DNA of 64,000 nt from Lactococcus taiwanensis (GTDB taxonomy: Bacteria > Bacillota > Bacilli > Lactobacillales > Streptococcaceae): positions 62,001 to 126,000 of the forward strand of contig NZ_BNDT01000002.1 in assembly GCF_014905395.1 (NCBI RefSeq). Direction: 5' to 3'. How positions within the stretch are numbered: position 1 is the first letter of the stretch; each line of letters opens with the position of its first letter. The notes under the pieces were generated by a model. The model saw only the letters and a list, made by a program, of their open reading frames with translations. It did no database searches and was not told where the DNA came from. Position numbers and translations under genes: made by a program. Shown piece after piece: positions 42,329-51,732 of the stretch.

Positions 42329-43474
42329 ATGAAGAAACACGTTTTTATCATAGGAAGCCGCGGCTTACCTGCAAAATATGGGGGTTTTGAGACTTTTGTT
42401 GAAGAACTCGTCAAGCATCAAAATAATAAAAATATAAAATATCATGTGGCCTGTCAAAGCGAGAATTCAGACAAAGGCCAGCCAGGCGAGCATTTTGACT
42501 ATTTGGGAGCGGATTGCTTTGTGATAAAGGTTCCAAATATAGGTCCGGCACGAGTAATAGCTTACGATATTTTAGCTATTAATGCCGCACTTAGGTATTG
42601 CAAAAAAGAAGGGATTGAAGCACCAATTTTCTATATTTTAGGTAATACCATTGGTGGATTGATTGGGCACTATGCTGCCAAAATCCACCGCTACGGTGGT
42701 AAATTGCTCGTCAATCCAGACGGCCTAGAATGGAAACGGACAAAATGGCCAGCACCCGTGCGACGCTATTTGAAACATGCGGAACGAAAAATGGTACAGC
42801 ATGCCGATTTAATCATCTCTGACAACGCTGGGATTAAGTCCTATCTTACTGACGAATATGGTAAAGTAAATTCTGAAGTCATCGCGTACGGAACTGAACA
42901 ATTCGACTCAGATTTGACAGAATCAAAAACTTTGGTAAAATATAAGGTTAGTGACTACTATTTGATTGTTGGTCGCTTTGTCCCTGAAAATAATTATGAG
43001 ACATTGATTAGGGCCTTTATGAACAGTCCAACAAGGCGTGATTTGGTAATTGTAACAAATCATGAGGGCAATGCTTATTTTGAGGACTTGCGAGCCAAAA
43101 CTCATTTTGATAAAGATCAGCGAATTAAATTTGTAGGGACTGTTTATGATCAAAATGAACTGCGCTATATCCGCGAAAAAGCCTTTGCGTACCTCCACGG
43201 GCACGAAGTGGGGGGGACCAATCCGGGCCTCCTAGAAGCCATGTGGTCTACGCCAGTTAATGTTGTATTAGGTGTTCATTTTAATCGGACGACTGCTGGA
43301 GATGCTGTTATTTATTTTGATAAAGATAATTTACTGACCACGCTGTCAGCAGTTGAAAAGCTTACAAAAGATGAACGTCATGTCTTACAGCGTAAAGCGC
43401 GTCAATTGATTGAAGAAAAATATACGTGGTCGCATATCTGTGACCAATACGAGATGCTGTTTAGCCGTTATTAG
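42329..43474 (+). CDS. rgpA: Rhamnosyltransferase RgpA-like (DUF1972/GT4)
   Basis: A 381-residue GT-B glycosyltransferase. The N-terminal DUF1972 signature GSRGLPAKYGGFETFVEELV is typical of RgpA, which adds a rhamnose to the lipid-linked primer in rhamnan synthesis; a GT4 C-terminal half with YLHGHEVGGTNPGLLEAM (donor-binding region) follows. The ATG at 42329 has AAGGAG upstream; an in-frame TTG at 42311 lacks support. A palindromic repeat near the C-terminus encodes LTTLSA. Confidence 0.88.
   Translation: MKKHVFIIGSRGLPAKYGGFETFVEELVKHQNNKNIKYHVACQSENSDKGQPGEHFDYLGADCFVIKVPNIGPARVIAYDILAINAALRYCKKEGIEAPIFYILGNTIGGLIGHYAAKIHRYGGKLLVNPDGLEWKRTKWPAPVRRYLKHAERKMVQHADLIISDNAGIKSYLTDEYGKVNSEVIAYGTEQFDSDLTESKTLVKYKVSDYYLIVGRFVPENNYETLIRAFMNSPTRRDLVIVTNHEGNAYFEDLRAKTHFDKDQRIKFVGTVYDQNELRYIREKAFAYLHGHEVGGTNPGLLEAMWSTPVNVVLGVHFNRTTAGDAVIYFDKDNLLTTLSAVEKLTKDERHVLQRKARQLIEEKYTWSHICDQYEMLFSRY
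43334..43349. repeat. Palindromic repeat copy 22 (CTGAC-CACGCT-GTCAG)
   Basis: Exact arms in rgpA, read as LTTLSA. Confidence 0.85.
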
Positions 43475-43489
43475 TTAGAAAGGGTAGAC

Positions 43490-44503
43490 TTGCCTTTTCT
43501 CTTTGGCAAGACCTCCTGGCAAATGGCACAAGATTATACCGAAAGCAGGTTCTCAGACTTGACTCTGAAAGTTAATATTTTAATGTCGACCTACAACGGC
43601 GAAAAGTTCGTCGCAGAGCAGATCGAAAGCATTCAAAAACAAACCTTTAAAGACTGGAACCTCATTATCCGTGACGATGGTTCTAAAGATGGAACATGTG
43701 AAATTGCTGACCAGTTTGTCAGTAAGGATTCACGTATTCGCTTGATTAGAGCTGAAAATGTTGGCGTCATCAAGTCTTTTCATGAACTGGTCAAAACTCA
43801 TCCTGCAGATTTTTACTTTTTTGCGGACCAAGATGATTATTGGCTACCTGAAAAAATAGAAATTGTCCTGGCGGAAGCACAAAAGCAGGATAATGACCAA
43901 CCCATCATGTATTATACGGATCTCAAAGTGACTGATAAAAATTTGACAGTTACATCAGAGTCCATGATTCGCAGTCAATCTGACCATGCTAATACCCAAT
44001 TGGTTCAGGAATTGACCGAAAATACCGTCACAGGCGGAGCCAGCATGATTAACCATGCACTTGCGAGCCTCTGGCAAACGACGGATGATATCATTATGCA
44101 TGACTGGTATTTAGCAGTACTTGCCAGTGCAGTCGGGAAATTGGTTTATATTGACCAACCCACCCATCTGTACCGGCAACATGAGGCTAATGTTTTAGGA
44201 GCACGGACGCTCTCAAAACGTATGAAAAAATGGCTTCATCCTCACTTATGGTTTGAAAAGTATTGGTGGTTGATTACCGCCAGTCAAAAACAAGCTCAAA
44301 AGTTACTGACAGAAAATGAAAATTTGCTGACAGAACAGAAACAGCAATTGATTGAAGCTTACGTTGGCATTTTAAACCAACCCAAAGCGCAACGTCGTCA
44401 GTTGCTTGAGCAATATAATTTGCGGAAAAATAAAAGTTATCATACGAAAATATTCCGCACACTCATCGTCACAAAATTTGCATATAAAGGAAAAAACAAA
44501 TGA
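43490..44503 (+). CDS. rgpB: Rhamnosyltransferase RgpB-like (GT2)
   Basis: A 337-residue GT-A enzyme. KVNILMSTYNGEKFVAEQ, IIRDDGSKDGT and FADQDDYW (the DxD-like site) match RgpB, which extends the rhamnan chain. The start is uncertain: TTG 43490 has AAAGGG five bases upstream, but homologs begin near KVNIL, about 30 residues later. A palindromic repeat early in the gene encodes ADQFVS. Two TTRCTGACAGAA half-sites lie near 44305 and 44328. The stop overlaps rgpC (ATGA). Confidence 0.85.
   Translation: MPFLFGKTSWQMAQDYTESRFSDLTLKVNILMSTYNGEKFVAEQIESIQKQTFKDWNLIIRDDGSKDGTCEIADQFVSKDSRIRLIRAENVGVIKSFHELVKTHPADFYFFADQDDYWLPEKIEIVLAEAQKQDNDQPIMYYTDLKVTDKNLTVTSESMIRSQSDHANTQLVQELTENTVTGGASMINHALASLWQTTDDIIMHDWYLAVLASAVGKLVYIDQPTHLYRQHEANVLGARTLSKRMKKWLHPHLWFEKYWWLITASQKQAQKLLTENENLLTEQKQQLIEAYVGILNQPKAQRRQLLEQYNLRKNKSYHTKIFRTLIVTKFAYKGKNK
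43707..43722. repeat. Palindromic repeat copy 23 (CTGAC-CAGTTT-GTCAG)
   Basis: Exact arms in rgpB, read as ADQFVS. It is the last full copy in the window; none is found in the remaining 20 kb. Confidence 0.85.
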
Positions 44504-45309
44504 ATTTTTTCAGCCGTAGAAATCAAATTCTACTCAAAGAATTAATCAAAACAGATTTTAAACTTCGCTACCAGGGGAGTGTCATTGGATATCTTTGGTC
44601 CATTTTGAAACCAATATTACTGTTTCTGATCATGTACCTGGTTTTCGTGCGCTTCATGCGTTTCGGTGAAGGAATGCCACACTTTGCGGTTGCTTTGCTT
44701 TTAGGTATTACGGTCTGGAACTTTTTCAGTGAAGCCACTAATGTTGGGATGCTCTCTATCGTTGGAAGAGGCGATTTATTGAGAAAGGTTAACTTTTCAA
44801 AACCTATTATCATTTTTTCTGTTATTTCTAACGCATTTATTAACTTAATGATTTCCCTTGTCGTGGTCATTGGTTTTGCGATTATAAACGGAGTCCAATT
44901 CAGTTGGACAGTTATCTTTGCTATCCCGTTATTATTTGAATTAGTAATACTAAGTGCAGGTATCGCTTTTATCCTTTCAACTGCTTTTGTTTATTTCCGT
45001 GATTTGGGCCCAATCTGGGAAGTAGTAATGCAAGCTGGTTTTTATGGAACTCCAATCATTTACCCAGTTACACAGATTTCTACAAATCATCCAACAATTG
45101 CGAAGATACTCATGCTTAATCCCATGGCCCAAATCGTTCAGGATATGCGTTATATTTTGACATTTAGTAATAATACAAATCCTACTCTATGGCAACTTTG
45201 GGATAATCCTTATATAGTGGCAATACCTTACATTTTACCTTTTGTAATATTTGCCTTTGGTCTTTGGATTTTTACCAAAAATTCAAAACGTTTCGCAGAA
45301 GTTATATAA
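44500..45309 (+). CDS. rgpC: Polysaccharide ABC exporter permease RgpC
   Basis: A 269-residue ABC-2 type permease with six membrane helices and an amphipathic N-terminus (KTDFKLRYQGSVIGYLW), the hallmark of TagG/RgpC/Wzm exporters. It moves the lipid-linked rhamnan to the outer face with RgpD. The start overlaps the rgpB stop by 4 nt. From about here onward the sequence becomes visibly more AT-rich. Confidence 0.93.
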   Translation: MNFFSRRNQILLKELIKTDFKLRYQGSVIGYLWSILKPILLFLIMYLVFVRFMRFGEGMPHFAVALLLGITVWNFFSEATNVGMLSIVGRGDLLRKVNFSKPIIIFSVISNAFINLMISLVVVIGFAIINGVQFSWTVIFAIPLLFELVILSAGIAFILSTAFVYFRDLGPIWEVVMQAGFYGTPIIYPVTQISTNHPTIAKILMLNPMAQIVQDMRYILTFSNNTNPTLWQLWDNPYIVAIPYILPFVIFAFGLWIFTKNSKRFAEVI

Positions 45310-45324
45310 GAAGGAGAATGAAAG

Positions 45325-46515
45325 ATGTCAGAATTTGCAGTTAAAATTGATCATGTAAGTAAATACTTCCGACTTCCTACAGAAGCAACTACCAGCTTAA
45401 GAACAACGCTAGTGAATCGCTTACGTGGCATTAAAGGTTACAAAGAACAACACGTCTTAAAAGATATTGACTTCGAAGTTGAAAAAGGAGATTTCTTCGG
45501 TATTGTTGGACGAAATGGTTCAGGAAAATCTACCCTTTTAAAAATCATTTCTCAAATCTACACTCCTGAAAAAGGAAATGTCACAGTTAATGGAAAATTA
45601 GTTTCCTTTATCGAATTAGGTGTAGGATTTAATCCTGAACTTACAGGGCGAGAAAATGTCTATATGAATGGAGCGATGCTTGGCTTTTCAACTCAAGAAA
45701 TTGATGAAATGTATGAAGATATCGTTGATTTCGCTGAGCTCCATGAATTCATGAATCAGAAGTTAAAAAATTATTCCAGCGGAATGCAGGTTCGGCTGGC
45801 ATTTTCTGTTGCCATCAAAGCTCGGGGAGATGTACTCGTTCTTGATGAAGTACTTGCTGTCGGAGATGAAGCATTCCAAAGAAAATGTAATGATTATTTC
45901 TTAGAACGTAAAAAATCAGGCCAAACTACCATATTGGTTACGCATGATATGAATGCTGTAAAAAAATATTGTAATAAAGCTGTTTTAATTGAAAATGGAT
46001 TAATAAAGATTTCAGGTGACGTTGACAAGGTTGCCAATCAGTATAGTTTAGATAACTTAAAAAGACTACAAGCTGCTGAAGGTAAAACTCAAATGGTAGA
46101 GGAGTTCGTGACTGATTTGGATGTCAAGCTTCTTTCCTCCGTTCAAACTACTCCGGATAAACCTATCCAATTTGAAATTAGGTACAAGGTGAAGAAAGAT
46201 ATCCAAACGTATGTTGCTTTTTCACTTACAGATGCGGATAGAAATATATGGATTTATAATGATAATTCACTTGATTATCTCACGAATGGTACCGGTGAAA
46301 AAGTAATGACTTACTCTTGTAAGCTAGATCAAGTAAACAATCTGAAACTTAAGCTCCAAGTTTCAGTACGCAATTCGAAAGATGAAATGATTGCTTATGA
46401 CCCTGATGAAAAAATTATACTGATTAATAGGACAGATATTGACAAGAATGATATAAGCGCTAAAGATTCAGCAAGTGGACTTATTCAACGAAATGGAGTT
46501 TGGGAATTTGCGTAA
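45325..46515 (+). CDS. rgpD: Polysaccharide ABC exporter ATPase RgpD
   Basis: A 396-residue ABC ATPase. Walker A is GRNGSGKST (near residue 60), the signature is NYSSGMQVRLAF, and Walker B is DVLVLDEVLAVGDEAF. A C-terminal domain of about 150 residues after the ATPase resembles Wzt/TagH-type substrate-sensing beta domains, suggesting recognition of a chain end. AAGGAG precedes the ATG. The end overlaps the next gene. Confidence 0.92.
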   Translation: MSEFAVKIDHVSKYFRLPTEATTSLRTTLVNRLRGIKGYKEQHVLKDIDFEVEKGDFFGIVGRNGSGKSTLLKIISQIYTPEKGNVTVNGKLVSFIELGVGFNPELTGRENVYMNGAMLGFSTQEIDEMYEDIVDFAELHEFMNQKLKNYSSGMQVRLAFSVAIKARGDVLVLDEVLAVGDEAFQRKCNDYFLERKKSGQTTILVTHDMNAVKKYCNKAVLIENGLIKISGDVDKVANQYSLDNLKRLQAAEGKTQMVEEFVTDLDVKLLSSVQTTPDKPIQFEIRYKVKKDIQTYVAFSLTDADRNIWIYNDNSLDYLTNGTGEKVMTYSCKLDQVNNLKLKLQVSVRNSKDEMIAYDPDEKIILINRTDIDKNDISAKDSASGLIQRNGVWEFA

Positions 46516-47872
46516 GCGAGTAAATCAGATTAAACCAGAAAAAGTCTTTTTAATTATAGCTTTAGTGGCTGGTTTTGCATTTACATTCATACAGCCTCTT
46601 TTCATTGAACCTGATTCAAGCTATCATTTTGATAAATCAACTTATCTCACTAATACGGTGGTAGATAGATCAGCAATAGGTTTTCCTGCTGAAGATTACC
46701 AATCCTCTCCAGTTCCTTTTAGCACCGTAAGCTCAATGATGAAAGAGGGCACTTATTTCAAAAATTTTTTTGAGACAAAACTACCAGTTATTTCAAGAGA
46801 CAAAGTTATAGATCAAAGAGCAGTTGGGCAGGCTTGGTACCAAGATATTATGCACTTGGTTCCAGGCATAGGAGTGAAACTGGGCTATGTTATATATCCC
46901 TCAATTGGTTCAATGGTGCTCGTAGCAAGACTGTTTAACCTAATTTTCTTTATTGTTTCTCTATATTTTATTATTAAGAAATTGAAGGCTTACCAGATGG
47001 TCTTCACTGTCATTTCAGTCACACCTGTTGCAATTCAATTTGCGACTAGTTTAAGCTATGATTGTTTTAACTATATCGCTTTTGCTTGGTTAAGTGCTAC
47101 TTTGATAAATATCGCTGTTGACTACAAAAATGCGGACATAATTACTTTCCGTAACTTCTTTCAGAGAATAATAGGGCCAGTAATCATGCTTTATTTTTCA
47201 AAATCTAATTCACGATTACTTTTTATCTTAGTCTTAATAATGCTAATGGCATTGATTCGAAGAAAGTTAAATTTCCAGATCAGTAAATTTCAAATTTTAG
47301 CAGGAAGCTTTTTTGTGTTGGTTCTAGGAGCTAGTATATATGCTGTGAGATATCATGATCAAATTAGAGTTGTAATTAACAAATTCATCTATACTTTGAT
47401 GGAGCCTTATTATTCAGTACTTACTACACAAGTAATTAGTGGTACTTCGACATCCGCTATACCAGCGTGGTTTTATCCAATCCAATATACAGCACTAGTC
47501 CTTTTATTCCTCTCTTATACAAAAGAAAGGGTGCCTCGATGGTTTGCTTGGATGGGTATGGTTTTAAACTTAGTTAATTTGTTTGGGATTTTGTTCAAAT
47601 TTGCAGTATCCCCTTCTTATCTTGACCATATTATCACAGGTCCACAGGGGCGTTATTTTACAGCGTTTCTCTTAATTTTAGCCCCAATATTCACTTTATT
47701 AGCACAGAAAATAAAAATCAGGGTTTCGGGCCTATGGCTGAAAAAAAGTATTATACTGATCAGTGTGATAGCGCTTGGTCTTAATCTGGGAGTTACGAGT
47801 CTCAAGTTTTATCATTTACACCTTCCGTCCGATGAGTACCGTTCAGGTATAGAACATTATATATTTAAATAG
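46493..47872 (+). CDS. DUF2142-like polytopic membrane protein
   Basis: A 459-residue protein with about ten membrane helices. A short extracytoplasmic motif EPDSSYHF after helix 1, GYVIYPSIGSMVLVARLFNL in the middle, and GPQGRYFTAFLLIL near the end match DUF2142 and recur in the paralog at 60329. The layout (acidic motif in the first outer loop, many helices) suggests a GT-C transferase or polymerase that uses a lipid-linked sugar. The start is uncertain: ATG 46493 overlaps rgpD; GTG 46475 and TTG 46508 are alternatives. Confidence 0.65.
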   Translation: MEFGNLRKRVNQIKPEKVFLIIALVAGFAFTFIQPLFIEPDSSYHFDKSTYLTNTVVDRSAIGFPAEDYQSSPVPFSTVSSMMKEGTYFKNFFETKLPVISRDKVIDQRAVGQAWYQDIMHLVPGIGVKLGYVIYPSIGSMVLVARLFNLIFFIVSLYFIIKKLKAYQMVFTVISVTPVAIQFATSLSYDCFNYIAFAWLSATLINIAVDYKNADIITFRNFFQRIIGPVIMLYFSKSNSRLLFILVLIMLMALIRRKLNFQISKFQILAGSFFVLVLGASIYAVRYHDQIRVVINKFIYTLMEPYYSVLTTQVISGTSTSAIPAWFYPIQYTALVLLFLSYTKERVPRWFAWMGMVLNLVNLFGILFKFAVSPSYLDHIITGPQGRYFTAFLLILAPIFTLLAQKIKIRVSGLWLKKSIILISVIALGLNLGVTSLKFYHLHLPSDEYRSGIEHYIFK

Positions 47873-47880
47873 GTGAACAT

Positions 47881-48846
47881 ATGAATCCTAAAATTACAGT
47901 TGCAGTAGCTTGTTACAATCATGAAAATTACATTGAGGAATGCTTGCGGAGCATTTTCACGCAGACGCATCAGAACATAGAGTTACTGGTGTTTAATGAT
48001 GGATCTACGGATAATTCTGATAGTATTATTGAGAGAACACTTCAGGAGTCACCTTTTGAAACCACGTTGTATTTTTCAGAAAAAAACCAAGGTGTAGCAA
48101 AAGTTCGTAATGAAGCAATTGAAAAAATGACAGGTGAATTCATAATTTTCATGGACAGTGACAATTTTATGCCTGCAAAACATTTAGAGATTCTTCTAGA
48201 AAAATTACAGTCAACAAATGCAGATATAGCTTATTGCCAGTTATGGGACTTTAAAAATCAGCGCGATGTCCTGAGGAGTGATTTGGAGTATTCTTTAGAG
48301 AAAGAATTAAATGGAAATTTAATTGATGTCTCTTCGTTAGTTAGAAGCACAATTATAAAATCTATCACCTTTGATGAGGAATTAGAAAACCTTGAAGATT
48401 TTGACTTCTGGTTAAATGCCATTTTAAATCATCATGCTAAACCTCTGTATGTCTCAGAAACTAAATTAAATTATCGAGTTCTCAATAATTCACGTAGTGC
48501 CCGAGAGAATTGGGAACAATATTATAAATCTTATTTCTATATATTAAATAAATATCAAAATGAGATACCAACACAAATTATTAATGCGCTTCAAGGAAAT
48601 ATCATGTATTGGATTAAAAAAAATAATGACCAAGCACTACACTACCAAAAAGCTATTCTTGATAAGGATCGTCATATAGAGGATCAAGAAAAGTTTATTA
48701 CTCGGGCTCTTAAAGACAAAGATACATACATTAGCAGCCAAGAACGTGCTCTGGAACAGTTCAAGCGAGAGCTCGAAGAAATTCGCCATTCTAGAGCGTA
48801 TCGCTTAGGCAGAAAAATACTCCACCCTTTTAGGAAAGAAAGATGA
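47881..48846 (+). CDS. GT2 glycosyltransferase with coiled-coil tail (RgpE-like)
   Basis: A 321-residue protein: a GT-A domain (ITVAVACYNHENYIEECLRSI, VFNDGSTDNS, FMDSDNFM) over the first 220 residues, then a charged helical tail ending in RHSRAYRLGRKILHPFRK, a motif often seen at the C-terminus of rhamnan-cluster transferases. Position between rgpD and rgpF matches rgpE of lactococcal and streptococcal clusters. It overlaps rgpF by 4 nt. Donor sugar not determined. Confidence 0.8.
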   Translation: MNPKITVAVACYNHENYIEECLRSIFTQTHQNIELLVFNDGSTDNSDSIIERTLQESPFETTLYFSEKNQGVAKVRNEAIEKMTGEFIIFMDSDNFMPAKHLEILLEKLQSTNADIAYCQLWDFKNQRDVLRSDLEYSLEKELNGNLIDVSSLVRSTIIKSITFDEELENLEDFDFWLNAILNHHAKPLYVSETKLNYRVLNNSRSARENWEQYYKSYFYILNKYQNEIPTQIINALQGNIMYWIKKNNDQALHYQKAILDKDRHIEDQEKFITRALKDKDTYISSQERALEQFKRELEEIRHSRAYRLGRKILHPFRKER

Positions 48847-50600
48847 ATAAAAGATTACTACTTTACGTACATTTTAATAGAGACAATAAACTCAGCCCTC
48901 ATGTGGTTTATCAACTCCAACAACTCAGAGGGCTATTTGGAGAGGTTTTCTTTATATCAAATAGTGTCTTATCTTCAGAAGATTTAAAGATTATAAAGGA
49001 GAAAAATCTAATTGATGGCTTCATGCAAAGAAAAAATCAGGGATATGATTTTGTTGCTTGGGCGGAAGCCATGAAGAAATATGGATTTGATAAATTAGCA
49101 GATTATGATTCAGTCACTCTAATGAATGACACTTGTTTTGGACCTATTTATGATTTTGGTGCACCTTTCGAGAAAATGGATACGAATGTTCAAATTGATT
49201 TTTGGGGAATTACCAATAATCGTAGTCATAAAGTAAAACCATGGGCCGATCGGTCAGAAGTGGTATTACCTGATCATATTCAAAGTTATTTTGTTAGTTA
49301 CAAACAGAAGATTGTCAAATCGGATACTTTCAAAAATTTTTGGGAAAATGTCACTGTTTTGGATGATGTTGTAGAAGTAATAGTCAAATACGAAACGGCT
49401 ATGACGAAATATTTTGAAGATGCTGGCTTTAAATCAGCAGTGCTGTTTGATACCCGTAAGGAAAATTGGACAGGGATGATGGTACATGATTTTTCAGTAT
49501 TCAACATGCCAGAATTATTAAAGCGACATATTCCTTTTTTGAAAATAAAGGCATTTACCTATGGAGCAGATAATATCTACACGCCACTTGTAATGGAAAG
49601 AATAAAACAGGAAACAAACTATCCTGTCCGTTTCATTGTAGACCATATGACGGATGTAGATTATCCTGATCGTGAATACATGTTGGCTGAAAAAACACGT
49701 ATTTTTAAAGATGATTCAACAGTTAATGGTAATTTGAAGGTAGGAATACATTTACACGCTTTTTATCTTGATTTAATCCCCGAGTATATAGAATACTTCA
49801 GGACCTATGTCAAAAATTATGATCTCTATATCACTACAGATAGTGAGAAGAAGAAGTTAAAAATTGAAGAAAATTACAAACTTCCTGAGTTAAAGAGAGT
49901 AATTGCGACGGGAAATAAAGGGCGTGATGTCCTTCCTTGGATGATAATTTCTAAAGAGATGAAAAATTATGAACTTATCGGTCATTTTCATACTAAAAAA
50001 TCAAAGGATAACGATTGGATTGTGGGAGAATCTTGGCGGCGTGACATAGAATATTCGTTATTAAAACCAGCACAACAGATTTTTGAGGAGTTTGAACGAA
50101 ATCCAAAACTTGGCTTAATGATTGCTGATGTTCCCTCATTTTTTGAACATTTCTATGGTCCGACATATATCACTGAGCGAGATATATGGCAAGATATGGA
50201 ACAAATTTGGAATAAGATAGATTTTATTAACCCAAAAGAGTTAAAACAAAAAGACAGTTATGTTATGAGCTATGGAACCATGCTATGGTATCGTCCAGAA
50301 GCTCTACAGAACCTTCTCGATATAGATATTATTGAAGATATTCCAGAAGAACCGCTACCTTATAACAGTATTCTCCATGCTTTTGAACGTTTAGTTGTCT
50401 ATGTTGCTTGGGCGAATGGTTACGATTTTGAAATTTCACAAATACAAACTAATAATGGATTTATTTCTAATTATTCTGCAAATAGACTCCTTAGGGCGGT
50501 AGAAACGGATCTTACACAAACTAAGCTTCGAGATCTGATTAAAATGACACTCAGAAAAATAAGAGTTATTCTCAAATATCGTCTTACAGGGAAAGGATAA
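48843..50600 (+). CDS. rgpF: Rhamnan synthesis protein RgpF
   Basis: A 585-residue rhamnosyltransferase. Two similar halves each contain the family motifs: NQGYDFVAWAEAMKKYG and SVTLMNDTCFGP in the first, NKGRDVLPWMI and HFHTKKS in the second. RgpF completes the alpha-1,2/1,3 rhamnose backbone. The ATG overlaps the previous gene (ATGA). It marks the end of the conserved rhamnan part; what follows varies between strains in related species. Confidence 0.92.
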   Translation: MNKRLLLYVHFNRDNKLSPHVVYQLQQLRGLFGEVFFISNSVLSSEDLKIIKEKNLIDGFMQRKNQGYDFVAWAEAMKKYGFDKLADYDSVTLMNDTCFGPIYDFGAPFEKMDTNVQIDFWGITNNRSHKVKPWADRSEVVLPDHIQSYFVSYKQKIVKSDTFKNFWENVTVLDDVVEVIVKYETAMTKYFEDAGFKSAVLFDTRKENWTGMMVHDFSVFNMPELLKRHIPFLKIKAFTYGADNIYTPLVMERIKQETNYPVRFIVDHMTDVDYPDREYMLAEKTRIFKDDSTVNGNLKVGIHLHAFYLDLIPEYIEYFRTYVKNYDLYITTDSEKKKLKIEENYKLPELKRVIATGNKGRDVLPWMIISKEMKNYELIGHFHTKKSKDNDWIVGESWRRDIEYSLLKPAQQIFEEFERNPKLGLMIADVPSFFEHFYGPTYITERDIWQDMEQIWNKIDFINPKELKQKDSYVMSYGTMLWYRPEALQNLLDIDIIEDIPEEPLPYNSILHAFERLVVYVAWANGYDFEISQIQTNNGFISNYSANRLLRAVETDLTQTKLRDLIKMTLRKIRVILKYRLTGKG

Positions 50601-50610
50601 AATAAACTTT

Positions 50611-51342
50611 ATGAAAAGTGAAAAAAAAATACTGCTTATCATTCCAGCCTATAACGAATCTGAGGGTATCGTTGATAACATAAATACCATAAAGAAGTAC
50701 ATTAAAAACTGTCCTTACAATTTAGAATATGTGGTTATTAATGATGGTTCAACTGATAATGAAGAAGAAATCCTGACGGATAATAATATCAATCATATTG
50801 AACTGATCCAAAACTTGGGGATCGGCGGGGCCGTGCAGACAGGTTATATGTTTGCTAAAGAGAATGGCTATGATATCGCAGTACAATTCGACGGGGATGC
50901 TCAGCATGATATCCATTCCTTACCTAATCTTATTGAGCCCGTTCTGAGAGATGAAGTAGATTTTACAGTTGGGTCAAGATTTTTAGACGAAAGTAATTCA
51001 GAATTTAAATCTTCTAAGTTACGGCAGTTGGGTATTAAGATATTATCTAACTTAATATATATTACTTCAAAGATAAAAATTAAAGATGTGACAAGTGGAT
51101 ATAGAGCGGGAAATAAAAAGGTAATCGAACAGTTTGTTAAACGATATCCTAGACAATATCCTGAGCCTGAGAGTTATATGCATTTATTTGCTAAAAATAT
51201 ACGCGTAAAAGAGGTAGGAGCAAGAATGTTTGAACGGACTACAGGGGAGTCTAGTATCAATATGATAAAAGGTATAAATTATATGATAAGTGTATCTTTG
51301 TCTATAATTGCTAGTTCTTTAATTGGAAGGGAGACAGAATGA
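50611..51342 (+). CDS. Polyprenyl-phosphate glycosyltransferase, GacI/WpsA-like (GT2)
   Basis: A 243-residue GT2 enzyme of the dolichol-phosphate-mannose-synthase type: IIPAYNESEGI, VINDGSTDN, GGAVQTGYMFA, QFDGDAQHD (DxD). It ends in a hydrophobic helix. In group A streptococcus GacI makes undecaprenyl-P-GlcNAc and needs the DUF2304 protein GacJ; L. lactis WpsA/WpsB is the same pair. The next gene is exactly a DUF2304 protein, overlapping by 4 nt. It likely primes the side-chain or pellicle subunit. Confidence 0.85.
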   Translation: MKSEKKILLIIPAYNESEGIVDNINTIKKYIKNCPYNLEYVVINDGSTDNEEEILTDNNINHIELIQNLGIGGAVQTGYMFAKENGYDIAVQFDGDAQHDIHSLPNLIEPVLRDEVDFTVGSRFLDESNSEFKSSKLRQLGIKILSNLIYITSKIKIKDVTSGYRAGNKKVIEQFVKRYPRQYPEPESYMHLFAKNIRVKEVGARMFERTTGESSINMIKGINYMISVSLSIIASSLIGRETE

Positions 51343-51707
51343 TGCCCACACAGCTTAGAATCATAGCTATTTTGCTTGCACTTCTATTCTTTTTCTATAC
51401 GATTAGATTAGTTAGGAGAGATAGAGCAGAAATACGTCATATGTTAAAGTGGCTTGCTCTAGCTCTTATAATTTTAATTGGATCAATATTTCCAGAGTCT
51501 GGCAGTAGAGTCGCTCACCTATTAGGTATACAAACTTTAACTTCTCTTGCGTTGTTTATACTAGTTGGACTTCTATTAATCATAACTTTAAAATATCAAA
51601 TTTCTCTTATATCAGCTGAAAAGCAGCTAAAAAATTTGGTTCAGGAGATGTCATTACTAAAGAAGAGAATTATTGAGTTAGAACAAGATAAAAAAGAAAA
51701 GAAATAG
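51339..51707 (+). CDS. DUF2304 membrane protein, GacJ/WpsB-like
   Basis: A 122-residue protein with three membrane helices and a charged C-terminal coiled-coil tail (LKNLVQEMSLLKKRIIELEQDKKEKK). This is the DUF2304 architecture; GacJ of this family binds GacI and boosts its activity. The start overlaps the transferase gene by 4 nt, supporting a complex. Confidence 0.85.
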   Translation: MMPTQLRIIAILLALLFFFYTIRLVRRDRAEIRHMLKWLALALIILIGSIFPESGSRVAHLLGIQTLTSLALFILVGLLLIITLKYQISLISAEKQLKNLVQEMSLLKKRIIELEQDKKEKK

Positions 51708-51732
51708 CATAATATGCTGAAGGAAGGTTTAT